This document shows, piece by piece, positions 10,480 through 21,737 of a stretch of DNA of 64,000 nt. The notes under the pieces were generated by a model. That model searched no databases, was not told the DNA's origin, and saw only the letters and a list, made by a program, of their open reading frames with translations. Position numbers and translations under genes: made by a program. This stretch comes from Mesotaenium endlicherianum (taxonomy: Eukaryota > Streptophyta > Zygnematophyceae > Zygnematales > Mesotaeniaceae): NCBI GenBank assembly GCA_009602735.1, contig WELA01010914.1, forward strand, positions 106,476 through 170,475, written 5' to 3'. The number at the start of each line of letters is the position of its first letter. Position 1 is the first letter of the stretch.

Positions 10480-12981
10480 AGGAGAACTCTCTTGGCCAAA
10501 TCGAGAACAACCGCAAATACTGCAGGCGCAAGAATTTTGGAGGTGTATTCAGAATTCGCTACCACTTGCGTTGTATTCCAGGTCTAGAGATTGCGGTATG
10601 TCCAAAGGTACCTTCTCCTGTTCAAGACTCTTATGGTGCCCGCTGCAAGGAAGATGATTGATGTAAGATATACAAGATACCTCAGTCCCAGCTGAAACTC
10701 TTGCAACAGCGTGCTCGGCATGTTAAGACTATGGATGCTATGGCTCTAGAGAATTGGAGATTTTAAGGAAAGGCACTCCTAGTGCTTCCCCTTTGAGTGG
10801 AGGTTCAGGTGGGGGTTCTAGTAGGCAGCCTGAATTAACTGAAGCCTGGAAACCAGCTTTCCGTGACATGGCTGATTAGGCCATTGCAAAGTGGTTTTTT
10901 GCTAATGGTATATTCTTCAATGCTGCAAATAGTGCAGCTTACGATCTGATGGTAGACTCTATCGTCAGAGCCGGTCCCGGTTACTTGGGACCCAAAGTGC
11001 ACCACCTGAGGACAAAGCTTTGGATAATGAGGTGGCCTGGAATGATATTGACCTTCGGCATTTTATGGAGAGATTGAAGGTCACAGGTTGTACTATCTGC
11101 TCCGACGGCTGGAGTGACATTACCAACTGTCCTATCATCAACTTCATTGTTTTCACCCCTATGGGGGAGAAGATGGTGAAAACGTTCAACTGCGATGGTA
11201 AGTTCAAGACTAGGGATTTCATAGCAGACCGCTTTGAAAAAGTGATTTGGGACATTGGGGAAGACATTGTGCTCATGATGTGTATAGATTCCGCCAAATT
11301 CTGAGTTAATGCGGGTAACTTTTACTGCCGCATCACCTTCACATTATGTTATTAATGCATCTTTTATGTCTCACATTTTGAATCTTCCATTGCTACAATG
11401 ATACACACTTTCTTATTCCTATTCACAATATCCATGTGCAAGTGTGAGAATTCAGGAGAAGTATCCCCACATCACATGGACGACCTGTACTGCACACGGG
11501 CTGGACCTCATTTTGGAGAAGATCGTGAAGGTGGAATAGGTTGAGAGCACTGTGCAACAAGGTAGGGGACTTGCGTTGTACATACAAAATCATCAGAAGG
11601 TTGTTTTGCTATATCGTGAAGAAGGTGTACTAGAGCTAAAACTACCAAATGCGACGAGGTTCTTCACTGCCTTCATCCTCTCAGAGCATCTGAGTAAGGT
11701 AAGCACATCTTTTAACGCAGCAAATGCTCTCTTCTAAAAAGCACATCTTCACAAATCTTATTTCTGCAACCTAAACCCTACTCTGTCTTTGCTGAGGGTT
11801 TTGCAGGTGAAAGAGGACCTCAAGTGCATGATTGCCACGGATGCATGGACTGAGTACAAAGAAGGTCTATCCAGGGAGATATGGGTCAAATGCAACGAAA
11901 AAAGTGCGTGCATTAACCACTCCAACTTCTGCAAGCAGGTGGACAAGATCATTCGTCTTGCTGAATCCCTTGTTCGGCTTCTACGTCTGTGCGACGGAGT
12001 CCAGCCAGTTATTGACTTGGTGTGGGCCAAGCTATGTGACTACAGCAACTACATCAAGAAGCTCTCTGGATTCTTAGCTGCCGAGAAGCATTTGTTTGAT
12101 AACCTCGTTACAGAGATGTGGAACTTCTTCCACTCGCTTATGCACGCGGCAAGTTATGTTTTGCACCCTAGTTTTAAAATTCTCCCGTATAGCCTCTTTT
12201 GGCCAAATCGTACGTATTGCACTACTGTGTAACGTGATACTCCGTATTACGCCTCTAATTGGATTTTTCAATTAATTCCGATTTACAATCAATTTATTCC
12301 ATCGAAACTCACGTATTTCGACGTAGCGTACAAGTTTGACTTTCACGTTTCATACGCGCAGCGAATCCGTACACATGTATGCGGCATATCCGAATTTCAT
12401 AACTAGGTTTTGCACCCCCTGTACCAAGATCAAACGCAAAACAGTGTGTACGAAGTGAAAAAAGGGTGGAATACCATCCTGGAGAGGTTTGTGTTTAATA
12501 AATCTGATAGGAAGGTGATCAAGGAACAGCTGAAAAATTATCAAGCCAGAGAGGGAAGCTTCACAGCACGCTAACTGGCCCGGCATAATGGCACAAGTAT
12601 TGGTCCAACACCCCTCTGCTTCAGGAGCTTGCTATCAATATATTGGGTTTGTGCACGTGTGTCAGCTCTTGCGAGCGCAACTGGTCAGAGTATGACTTTA
12701 TGCACAACAAGAAGCGCAACCGCCTCACACAGGCTATAGCAAAGAAGTTGGTTTTGGTGCATTCCAACCTGCGCCTGCTGGAAGGCAAGAAGAAGGCAGC
12801 TCAGGCACCGGTGCCCGGCAGGTTCATACAAGCCAACATAGACGCCGAGCAGGGTGCCTTTGAGGATCCTCAGGAAGATGCATTCATCCTCAAGCCACCC
12901 CCTCCGTCTGAAGAGCCAGACTATTTCTCTGATGAAGATGCGATGGTAGCTGATGAGCCTGATATCACAAAAACCCCTTGA
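10480..12981 (+). pseudogene. hAT-superfamily transposase, decayed (BED finger, DUF659, hAT dimerisation)
   Basis: The domains are in the usual order. A BED-type zinc finger lies at about 10500-10620 (KYC...GGVFRIRYHL). A conserved block at about 10875-10990 (AIAKWFFANG, GPGYLGP) leads into DUF659 at 11040-11300 (CSDGWSDITN, PIINF). About 11470-11700 has KYPHI.WT..AHGLDL. The C-terminal dimerisation region at 12640-12780 has SSCERNWSEYDF and KKRNRL. Two stretches look like unspliced introns: about 11315-11440, and 11698-11806 (GTAAGC to TTTTGCAG). The reading frame changes near 12600 and there is an in-frame stop near 10877, so it is not expected to make an active protein. A 241-bp MITE splits the coding region at 12167-12407. 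The acidic tail ends at 12979. No terminal repeats were identified. Confidence 0.75.
12167..12407 (+). mobile_element. 241-bp MITE inserted in the hAT transposase gene
   Basis: The ends are imperfect terminal inverted repeats (CCTAGTTTTAAAATTC at the left, CCTAGTTATGAAATTC read inward from the right). It is flanked by direct repeats of TTTTGCAC at 12159-12166 and 12408-12415; the duplication could be read as 9 bp because both sites continue with C. An 8-bp duplication is typical of hAT-mobilised MITEs. A 9-bp duplication would point to Mutator-like elements. It has no coding capacity. It interrupts the transposase frame, which resumes after the right duplication. Confidence 0.8.
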
Positions 12982-13399
12982 GATATAAGATTTCTCATAT
13001 AGCATAGGCGTAGCAGCACTTTGGTACTTCTTATTCCTTGTATATAGTTTGCTCTTCCCTTTTGCCCCATTATTATAATCAATTCGGTGGTTCTCTCTGC
13101 GTACTTATTACGAAGATGTACTTGGTGACCATCAGTGTTTATTCTTACTTCAATCATTTTGGAACTCTTGGGTGCTTTAGCCTCAGGTTGCTTTGCCTTA
13201 TGTATGCATGCTCATTGCAAAACTTGAAAGCGACTCTGGCTCTATTGGAGATGATTGTTGCAGTATGACGTATGCGGGAAAATAACTATAGGTATTGGAC
13301 TAGTATGCCTCACTACAAGAACTAATCCTTGCAATTGCCTCTAAATAACTGATTTTGAGGTATGCGTGGAACCTGGACGTGTACTTGCTGAAATATGAA
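12982..13399. other. No supported gene; 3' flank of the hAT element
   Basis: AT-rich sequence after the transposase stop. It presumably contains the 3' untranslated part and end of the hAT element, but I found no terminal repeat or target duplication. Confidence 0.3.
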
Positions 13400-13894
13400 C
13401 TAGTCCTGGTTGTTGTTGTACACTATATTCAGGTATGCCCAGGAATAATGACTACTCCTGCTCCACCGGAGTCCATTGACTCCCACCAGCATGCTCATAT
13501 GTTTGTGATTGCACACATGCCGACCTTTGCCTTCTCTTTCCTCAAGCCAGTCTTTGAAATACAGGACCATGGCTGCACACCCGAGTGCCTTAGCCCCATG
13601 CTTATCTGCCACGTGCTCTTCCACAAATTGACCGAACCTTGTTGCACATTCGAGCTTCTTACTCGCACCATTGCAATGAATGTTTTGCCCTTTCTGCAAC
13701 TGATCCAATGCCCTCCACTGCATGGGTGACAGTGAGTTCCGAGATTCATCTCTTGAAAGTGCCGTTACTCCTCTAATGTAAGACAACGGATCACGTCCTT
13801 CACTTTCATTGTGGAGGAATATGCAGTAGTCATGCAGCACCTGACGGAGTTTGTGAGGAAGAGGAAGAACGTGCGCCACCTCAGTATCGTTCAC
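13400..13894 (-). CDS. Uncharacterised open frame of 164 codons
   Basis: A continuous minus-strand frame with balanced composition but no motif I recognise. Its 5' end overlaps the start of the plus-strand LRR frame at 13811 by about 80 bases, so the two cannot both be placed confidently. A chance frame is possible. Confidence 0.2.
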   Translation of the reverse strand: MNDTEVAHVLPLPHKLRQVLHDYCIFLHNESEGRDPLSYIRGVTALSRDESRNSLSPMQWRALDQLQKGQNIHCNGASKKLECATRFGQFVEEHVADKHGAKALGCAAMVLYFKDWLEEREGKGRHVCNHKHMSMLVGVNGLRWSRSSHYSWAYLNIVYNNNQD

Positions 13895-15134
13895 AACGAA
13901 GCATGCATATCTAATATCAAGGATTGTGCAGAGTATGCTGGCTCCATGAGGGAGCTGTTATACCTCAAAAGCATAGAGTTCGGCTCCGCAAACACCTTAG
14001 AAGAGCTGGAATTGGACCTTTTCGGTCAAGGATTGGCGTGTGTAGTGCGGGAGCTTTGGATTAGCCCAACCATCATGCATTTGCCACGGCTGCAAGCGCT
14101 CGCTCTTGACTTTTCGGCAAAATGGACGAGGGCTTCTGCACCTGAGTGCATGGCTAGCCAGGTGCACCTCTCTTGTTGCTCTAGATGTGACTCCAAGCAA
14201 GGTCGCGCCATCCGGTGTGTTGGCCACTTGGTAGTCCATGTCAGCAATGAAAAAGCTGATTCTTCCATGCAACGAGGTATGCAGCTTCCTTGTTACTATT
14301 ATCTTCTACGTCTTCATAGCACAACCAAAGGGCAGCCACGTGCATTTATTATGCAAGGATGTGTATTATGAGTTATCTCTCAAGTCTCACACTCCATCGT
14401 GGATGTGTCACTCGCAAGATGATTTGGTTGGGGAGCCAAAGTTGCTGGCAAATCTCACAATGCTGGAGGTACAATGGCATCCAGGCCGTCTGGGTCGCAG
14501 GGACCCTCGTCTACCACTGCACCTGGATCTGCCAAAAACCCTCAAAACTCTGACTCTCAGGGGCCATACCATTTGTGAATTAAAGAATTGCTTGAATAGC
14601 TTGGAGGTGGTTTCATTGACAGCACAATGTGTAGGCTTTGAATTCTTTGAATCTACTCCTAATGCAAGCATTGTTTGCTTAAACTTAGGAGGTGCAACTG
14701 TGTAGCCAAAATGAAGGTTCTTGCGGGCGATAAAGCACTTGCATGTTGACTGGCTGCACAACGCAGACAGCCCAGGTGAGTGCCCAACTCTGCTTTTGAA
14801 TGGCCCCTGGGTTGAATCACTGGAGACTTTGGTGGTCGCCAACTGTCGACTGCTCAGGTTCATAGAAAGGTTTGCAGACCTTTGAAGCCACCCAGCAGTG
14901 ACCATCTACTGCACCTGCAGCCACAGGCTAGCAAAAGGTTTTCGCCCACTACATCATGTGCGTGACTGGCCACGTCCCAACTGGTCTAGAGACAAATTTT
15001 TGGACGCTAGGAACTACGAGGGCGAGTACTACGAAGTGTATAGCTCTGCCTACGCTCGCAAAGTGGGCACATTTATGGGTGCGCCTAAGTGCTTTAATGT
15101 GCACCTAGAAACCATGCGTAGGCTGCTCAAGTGA
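13811..15134 (+). pseudogene. LRR-containing protein (RNI/F-box-LRR-like), probably broken or partial
   Basis: Plus-strand frames contain irregular leucine-rich repeats of the ribonuclease-inhibitor/F-box-LRR style: NVRHLSIVHN near 13870, TLEELELDL near 13995, PRLQALALDF near 14085, NLTMLEVQWH near 14455, KTLKTLTLRG near 14540, LEVVSLTAQ near 14600, ESLETLVVANC near 14815. A C-terminal segment without LRRs runs to the stop at 15132-15134. The pieces change frame between about 14270 and 14360, where a small intron could explain it. There is an in-frame TGA at about 14883-14885, shortly before the C-terminal segment. No F-box is visible, and the beginning (a GTG at 13811) is not a credible start. 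It is either a pseudogene or a gene whose short introns I could not place. Confidence 0.45.
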
Positions 15135-16818
15135 TTTTGGCCAGTAGGTAAAATAGCGAGACTCTCTTGCTACGTAGAAAGAGGAGACAGCAATGCAGAA
15201 TGGGCCAGATGAAGAGCAAAATAAATGTAGATCTTGTGGTGGCTTTAGACATGTAGATGGCCCACATATGAATCGCTAAATGCGATCCTGTTCCATATAT
15301 CAAAAGGTTATGATTTAGTGTGACTTCTCGATGGAAAAGACTTTGATGTACATTCTCCATAAGTGTGTTAAAGGTATACCTGCTTGTATGATATGTTTCT
15401 AATTGCACTTATGTGTGTTGCTGTTACTATTTCTTGCTTGAATACGCAATACACTTCATACAAATAGGTGGAATAAGTACAAGGCACATGATCTCACTAC
15501 TATGCTACTCTCAACTTCTCTTCCAATTCAATCATTCTTGGTTATATTCTACCCTACTCTACTATATATTTTACATATATGTTGTCATATAAGGCCAGCA
15601 ACCATACTAAGATCGTAGTGAATGGTGAGGGACTTGGACCCACAACGGGCGAATAGATCCATGAACTTACTACCATTCAATAGGAAGTAGGCAGAGCTGT
15701 CATGTGGAGGTTCCGCAGCAACGACCTTTTTTGCAATAGTGCTAAGAATATTGCATCAACGTCATGTGCTTGATGGTGAGCCTAAAAGCAGAGTGCCTTA
15801 CGAAAAGATGATTCATATAAAGTGTACTTACTATAACTTAGAATTTTGCAGGTGAAACAAATTGTTAAGTATGTACTTATTGAAGGTCAAGGACCACTTC
15901 CAAGCTACAAATAACAGGACATAGACGTATTGCATGGAAGGCAACGCCATATTAACAGTGAAGAACAAAACAAGTGGACAAGAGAGTCATACAGGCGACC
16001 ATCATACACGCGATATCCTTTACACCAGTGCCATAATAGTACAGTGTTAAGCCTGTTGGAATGCAACGTGTGCCTGTTCTAGCAGCGTACATGTTATGTA
16101 CAAATTAAAAGGAGGGATTAAGTGTATCTCTATTTGCAAGGCTTTCCCGCACCCATCATTGTTTGCGCTTCCCTAATCTACTAGGTTCACCTACACAGGA
16201 AGTCAAGTGGAAGTCCCAATCAATGATGTTATTGTGCAAAAAGTGAGCATTAATATTTTGCACAGACATGGCTGAGGGGCTTGGACTATATCCTGTGCCA
16301 CTGGTGCCTGCACTCTGAAACTGGTTTGGCCAAGAATAGAAACGAACTTCAAAAAACACGCCAGGAATTGGATCTACGTCCATCTTCGCCAAGGGCGAAG
16401 ACGGATTTTTCTACGCTACGCGTGAGGAAAATGGAGAACATGATCTCCGAAACAACAGGCGAAAGTGGTATATCTGCACCAAAAGCAAAGGTTGTGACGA
16501 GGAACGTTTCTTTGCTTGCGAACAAAGGAAGATTTCTTCAATAAGAAAACGGAAAAGACTTCTTCGCCTCATGCAAAGTGCATCGTGCAAATTTGGGCTA
16601 AGTATGACAATCGAAACCAAACCAAGGATTGAAATGGTCACGGACGATGTCTTCTGATTGGTTGTCGTTGAGCTCGAGCATGCCCATAACGTTATCATGG
16701 AGAACTTCGTTAGAAAAGTCCAAAAGAAAAAGAGCAAAATCTGATTAAAGTTCATTCGCAAAGATATCGGGTGGCGGGGGTGACTTAGCAGGCCTGCTCC
16801 CCGTTGCCATTTACGTGT
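15135..16818. other. No supported gene
   Basis: AT-rich DNA between the LRR pseudogene and the first A-family LTR. One frame at about 16385-16660 (+) reads through a Cys-containing, Arg/Lys-rich stretch, but it has no recognisable motif and I do not call it. Confidence 0.35.
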
Positions 16819-17532
16819 TGTATAATGAATCAGTATATCGAGTATATATAATATTCATTTAAATATGATAATTAATGAATTCAACCTGCTGAATTTTCCT
16901 AAATATTTAGTGTGCTGGATGCTTGATACTTAGTTTAAGGACTCAGACGGGAGCAGCAGGCTGAAGTCAACTTAGGTCAGCTTGCTGACACATTCTTTGA
17001 CGGTCAGCTGACTGCCGTACTCGGTAGCAGCAAACTGCCTAGTTATGCATCTAAGTGCGGTGTGCTAGATGATTGGCCAGATGACACCCTTAAGGTGGAT
17101 GACGATTCGGGACGATGGGAGATGGCTGTGGATTTGGTTAGCCGAGGTCCTACTAACGAGGTTAACTCCCGGGTAGGTGGTGCCATCGCACTTGCCGTTG
17201 AATAGTAAACTCATCCCACGTACATATGCTAGGATTGCTCTCGAGTTCGGCATTAGAAAACAAGGCCAACTCTCTGGTATTGCTTACTGAAAGATATATG
17301 AATCCGAGGCAAGAAGCCATTGATACGAACTCTCTTCTAACCTTGCTTATGTATGAGTTTACTGATTGCATGACCGATGCTCGTTTACTTGCATGTGATT
17401 TGTAAGTTTTGTTCATTGCTAGTGTGTGGTCTTTTGCTATTATCAGTTAACAAAGAATGCCATAAAGATTACTGGCTGATATAGAGATCTTTCTTAATTG
17501 CTAATTGCCTATTGGTGAGCCGATTCATTTGA
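16819..17532 (+). repeat. 5' LTR of A3
   Basis: 714 bases, homologous over its whole length to the LTRs at 19187-19888 (inverted), 30156-32990 (interrupted) and 40570-41261. It is followed one base later by the primer-binding site. Confidence 0.75.
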
Positions 17533-19186
17533 GTGGTATCGGAGCAGTTATCACAGTAGTCGTGTATGGTAAGGACTAGGTCTCAAGCTAGCAACTCTCG
17601 AGAAATGGAGGGTGAGGACAATGATAACATAGTGGAAGGGCAAGACGAAAGTTGCGTCTTTGGACCCTGTACCTACTTAGAAAAGCTGCATGACGCAAGA
17701 ACTAGAGAAGCTGCAGAGGGAGTTAGCAGCTATTGCCGTAGTAGCAACCCAGCAAGCCGAGCATGAGCGTTTAGCCAAAGAGGCAGAAGAGGCGGTAAAC
17801 AGGAGTTCTCTTGATGAAAGGACGGTGGAAGAGCAGAAAGGGCCAATCACTGAAACCAACCTCCTGCTGTACCTATTGTTATACCTTTCCCTCAGATTCG
17901 TAGACAACTAAGTGCAACGGGGATAGTCGGAGCGGCAGCAATCGAGAATGCCGAAGCTGCTGCTCACCAAGCTAATGTTGCTGCTGCTGCCTTTGCTGGG
18001 CTACCACCTCAGAATGTAAATATCGGAGCATGATTTGTGCAAATGCAATCGCAAATGACGAGCATGTATCAGTCCCGACAGGAGGACAAAAGGATCATAG
18101 TAGCATTTTTGTGTGACAGAGGCCAACTGGGTTCTCATACCACTGGTGGTAGTGGCAGAGGGCCTAATAAGCCTAAGTCAAAGACTCTTCAAGACTTTGA
18201 CTCTGAGAGAAACAAAAAGTATCACCTGATCAAGTTTCTCGTTGATGTTGAGCAGTGGCTGGAGAACTACCCAAAGCTGCAAGACTACAAGAAAGTCAGG
18301 CATACTCGCGCTCTGCTGAAAGGCAGTGCAACAGACTGGTGGTTATACTGGAAAGAGAGCGTAAGGCTCGACAACTCGGTGACCCCACTTGGGTAGAGTT
18401 TGTCAAGAAGCTACATGAGAAGTCTGATGCTATCAAAGAGCAGGAGAAAGCTATCTATGCAATGACCTCCTTGACACTGAAGCAGACCACTTCAGTTGCT
18501 GAGTTTGCTCAGAAGTTCCAGGAGAACATGATGAAGCAGCCAGACTTGCCAGAACGGTATAGGATAGCATACCTCAGGTATGGCTTGAAATCCAAAATCT
18601 CAGGTTATTTTGCCGAAAAGAAGTATGAGAAATCGGTTGACTTGATCCAGGATCATGATACCTGGGATTCACAGCAGTTTAATCACAAGCGCCAGAATAA
18701 TGCTTTGGTGTCCAAGATTGTGAAAAAGCCACATGGTTCCTACAATGAAATTGAAGGAGATCAGGCTGAGGACGATCAGGGTGATGAGTATGAGTATGCG
18801 TATAATGCTTTGCAGTGTAGAGGGAGGAGTGGACACTCTCAAGGTGGTTATGGAAGAGGTGGTGGTAGGACTAAGCCATTGCCCGCAGGTGGGCCACTAC
18901 AGTGAGCAATGTCCTGTCAAGCACCTTCCAAAGGTTGAGAGAAAGGATCAGCCTTTAAAAGACAGCAACAATCAATAATCCAGTCTACTGAATGTGAGGA
19001 TGCTAGAGGTAATGAGTTGTCACTAGCTACTCTCGTAGCAGGCATTAAAGGTCCTGCTGAATTGGATTCATTATGCATGCATGACAAACCGATAAAGGAG
19101 ACCATTAGCAATATAGATCTCCAGAGAGTTAACACTTTGGTTGATCCTGTTACACTTGATTTCCAACATTTCTTTGCTAAGTTAGG
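16819..19186 (+). mobile_element. A3: left part of a Ty3/gypsy chromovirus, A family (5' LTR, gag, start of pol)
   Basis: The 5' LTR is 16819-17532 (TGTATAATG... start). A primer-binding site follows at about 17534-17553 (TGGTATCGGAGCAGTTATCA), complementary to initiator-Met tRNA. Gag runs from about 17566 to 18960, with the family blocks GSATDWWLYWK-like and VEFVKKLHEK. The gag-protease linker reaches 19186, where the inverted element A-minus begins at once. Pol and the 3' LTR are not in the window. The copy is broken, with several breaks. It must be older than A-minus, which sits inside it. Confidence 0.75.
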
Positions 19187-19888
19187 TGAAATCAATTGAC
19201 TTACCAAATAGACGATTACAAATAATGAAGATCTTTATATCAGCAAGTAATGTATATGGTACTTTCTGTTAATTGATTAAACAGCAAAAAGACAACACAC
19301 TAGCAGTGGATAATACTCGAAAGTCAAATGCAAGTAAACTAGCATCAATAATACAATCAGAAAACTCATGCATAAGCAAGGCTAGAAAACAGTGCGTATC
19401 AATGGCTTCTCGCCTTGGATTCAGATCTCTCTCAGTAAGTTGTACAAGAGAGTTGGGCTCGTTTTCGAATGCCGAAACTCGAAAGCAAAACCTAACATAT
19501 GTACAAGAGAATGAGTTTACTGTTCAAGTGCGATGGCATCGCCTACCCGGGAGTTAACCACGTTGGTAGGACCTCGGTTAACCAAATCCACCGCCATCTC
19601 CCATCATCCGAAATTGCCATCCATCCTAAGGATGTCATTTGGCCATTCATCTAGCATACCACACTTAGATGCATATTAAGGCAATTCGCTGCTATCGAGT
19701 ACGGAAGTCAGCTGGCTGTCAAACAATGTGTCAGCAAGCGGACCTAATGTTGACTTCAGCCTGCTGCTTCCGGCTGAGTCATTAAAATCCAGCAGACTAA
19801 CTTAATTAACTAGAGTTCAGCAGGCTGAACTTAATTAATTATTATATTTAGATGAATATTATAACAACCAATATACTGATTCATTACA
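19187..19888 (-). repeat. 3' LTR of A-minus
   Basis: About 702 bases, reverse-complement homologue of the A-family LTR. It begins on the minus strand at 19888 with TGTAATGAATCAG, directly after a polypurine stretch, and ends at 19187 inside A3. Confidence 0.8.
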
Positions 19889-20089
19889 ATCCCTCCAACT
19901 TAACATATTGTCGCCTCGACAACACTAACACTGGGTACATGGTTCCCCCAGCTGAAAGTATGATCTCCCTCCCACCGCCTCTTGCTTCAACACTGATGCC
20001 TAATTGTGGGGATCACTAGTAACAGCATGCTGTCACCTCCACCCTCAGCCTACTGCCATTATGAGGGAGATGTTCCTGGGGCCCTATGG

Positions 20090-21737
20090 TCAGGGGAGCG
20101 ACCTCCTCCTGTCTTGGGGTCTTCTGAAGCCGGGGGGCTCCGAGTAGGGAGAACCAAGGGGAGAACGCAGTAATTGGGCTGTTTCCTCCTGCACAGTTTG
20201 AAAATGAATGGAGGCAGCCTTCTCCTGGGCAGCCCTCAAACTGACAGGTACATATACCGGCATCCCGGAAGGATGTTGCAAGACATGAGCCAAGGGCACA
20301 TGCCCTCTCTGCGAGGGAGATGCTGGCAAGCTTCTCGCTATTTCTCTAGCAGCCCTCCTGTCTGCCCTGTCTGACTGGGTCTCCGCGCCTGCAGATGGGC
20401 TCTATCCTTTGGCAGTTCCCAGCCAAGTGATATCTTCCTCTTCAGCAAGCTGGTGCAAGGCTATGTCTGTCCTGGCCAACCCAGTCTTCTCCATTGCGGG
20501 GGAAGTGGCCGGCGTCTGGATCACAGCGGGGCTAATGTCCTCTTCCTCGCCATCCTCTTCTTCTTCCTTTGACCCCTCCTCCTCTCCTTCCCCTGGCTCC
20601 TCTGAGATTGTTGGGGTTCCTCTGTTAGCTGAGCTAGCTCTTCCCCAGATAAAGAATACCCCACTGACCTTCCCCTTTTGGGTGCTGGTGGGGGCTGTTG
20701 AGTCCTGACCGCATACAGGTCTTTCTCTCCTGCTTGCTTGCCCATTTGGCATAAGCGTGCTTCCCTTTAGAGAATGACTCTTGTGCCCTGCTCCTGTCCT
20801 CCTGCATTTCTTGGCTCATGCAGTCTCTTACTCCATCCAATCTTGGGTCCCAAGCTGCAATGTGAGGAGGCAACACTATGTTCTCCTATAGGTCTGTTAG
20901 GAATTCTTCCTTCCCTGCCTAGTCATTTTGCCGGTCCTCCATGTTGGTGGTCATCCACCGCCAATCGGTGGGGTTCTGGAAGAAGGTAGGGTCTGTCCTT
21001 TTCAAAGTACAAGGGTACCAAGTGCCCTGCGAAGTCCAGCTGACTGGTTTCCCTCGCCAAGAATTCCCAGCTCCTTCTCTCCACCTCATTATACATGGCC
21101 TTGAATCTGTTATGGAATGTAGAGTTCTTAAGCTGTCCGCGTCCATGGGGATCATCCTGATTATCCTATCTTTCCCCCGGACACCCGGAATCGATACAGC
21201 TCCTTCCTCATTCACTTGGGCCATTGCCTTGCCCTCTCTGACCGTATATCCTACCATCCTGGCATAATCGTGGTAGAGGAGGAGTCCTGTGCTAACCTCT
21301 ATACACTTGTCAAAGCTTTGGGATGTCTCCTCTTCCCTCTGCAAGATGTCCTTCAGTGACTCAATGCGACTTCTTTGGGCATACTTGAAGGCCTCCTCCA
21401 GTAAATCAAAGCCCTTGCCCAGCACTGTGTAGCGGTAGCTGCTGATTCTCCTCTGTTCTTCTTCAACCTGCTCCTTTCGCCTCTCCTCAGCTTGTCTCTC
21501 CTCCTCTGCTTTCTTGGCCTCTTCTGCAGCTTTTCTGTCAAGTTCTTCCTGCCTCAGCCTGGCCTGTTTCTCCTCCTTCTTCTTAATCTGTACCTCTCGC
21601 TGTTGTTGGAGTCGTTGTGATTCCCGAGCCGAGATGGAGGATGATTCGATGTTGCCACGGAATTGTAAGTATTCTGCATATGCCTCTTCCGCTCTTCTCT
21701 TCCTCTTAAGTTTCGACTTCAAAGTCATCCTGCTCAA
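20090..21737 (-). other. Accessory coiled-coil ORF of A-minus (between pol and 3' LTR)
   Basis: The N-terminal third is a charged Glu/Lys/Arg/Gln coiled coil. It is followed by the blocks SYRYTVLGKGF, LKDILQREEE, MVGYTVREG, RIIRMI and QNPTDWRWMT. A Glu/Ser-rich acidic stretch comes later, and the tail is Arg/Pro-rich. The same order of blocks occurs in A-plus at 38782-40457, but with much lower identity than the neighbouring integrases. It resembles neither env nor any pol domain I know. A CAG acceptor-like site lies one base before its first ATG. The copy is broken. Confidence 0.6.
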
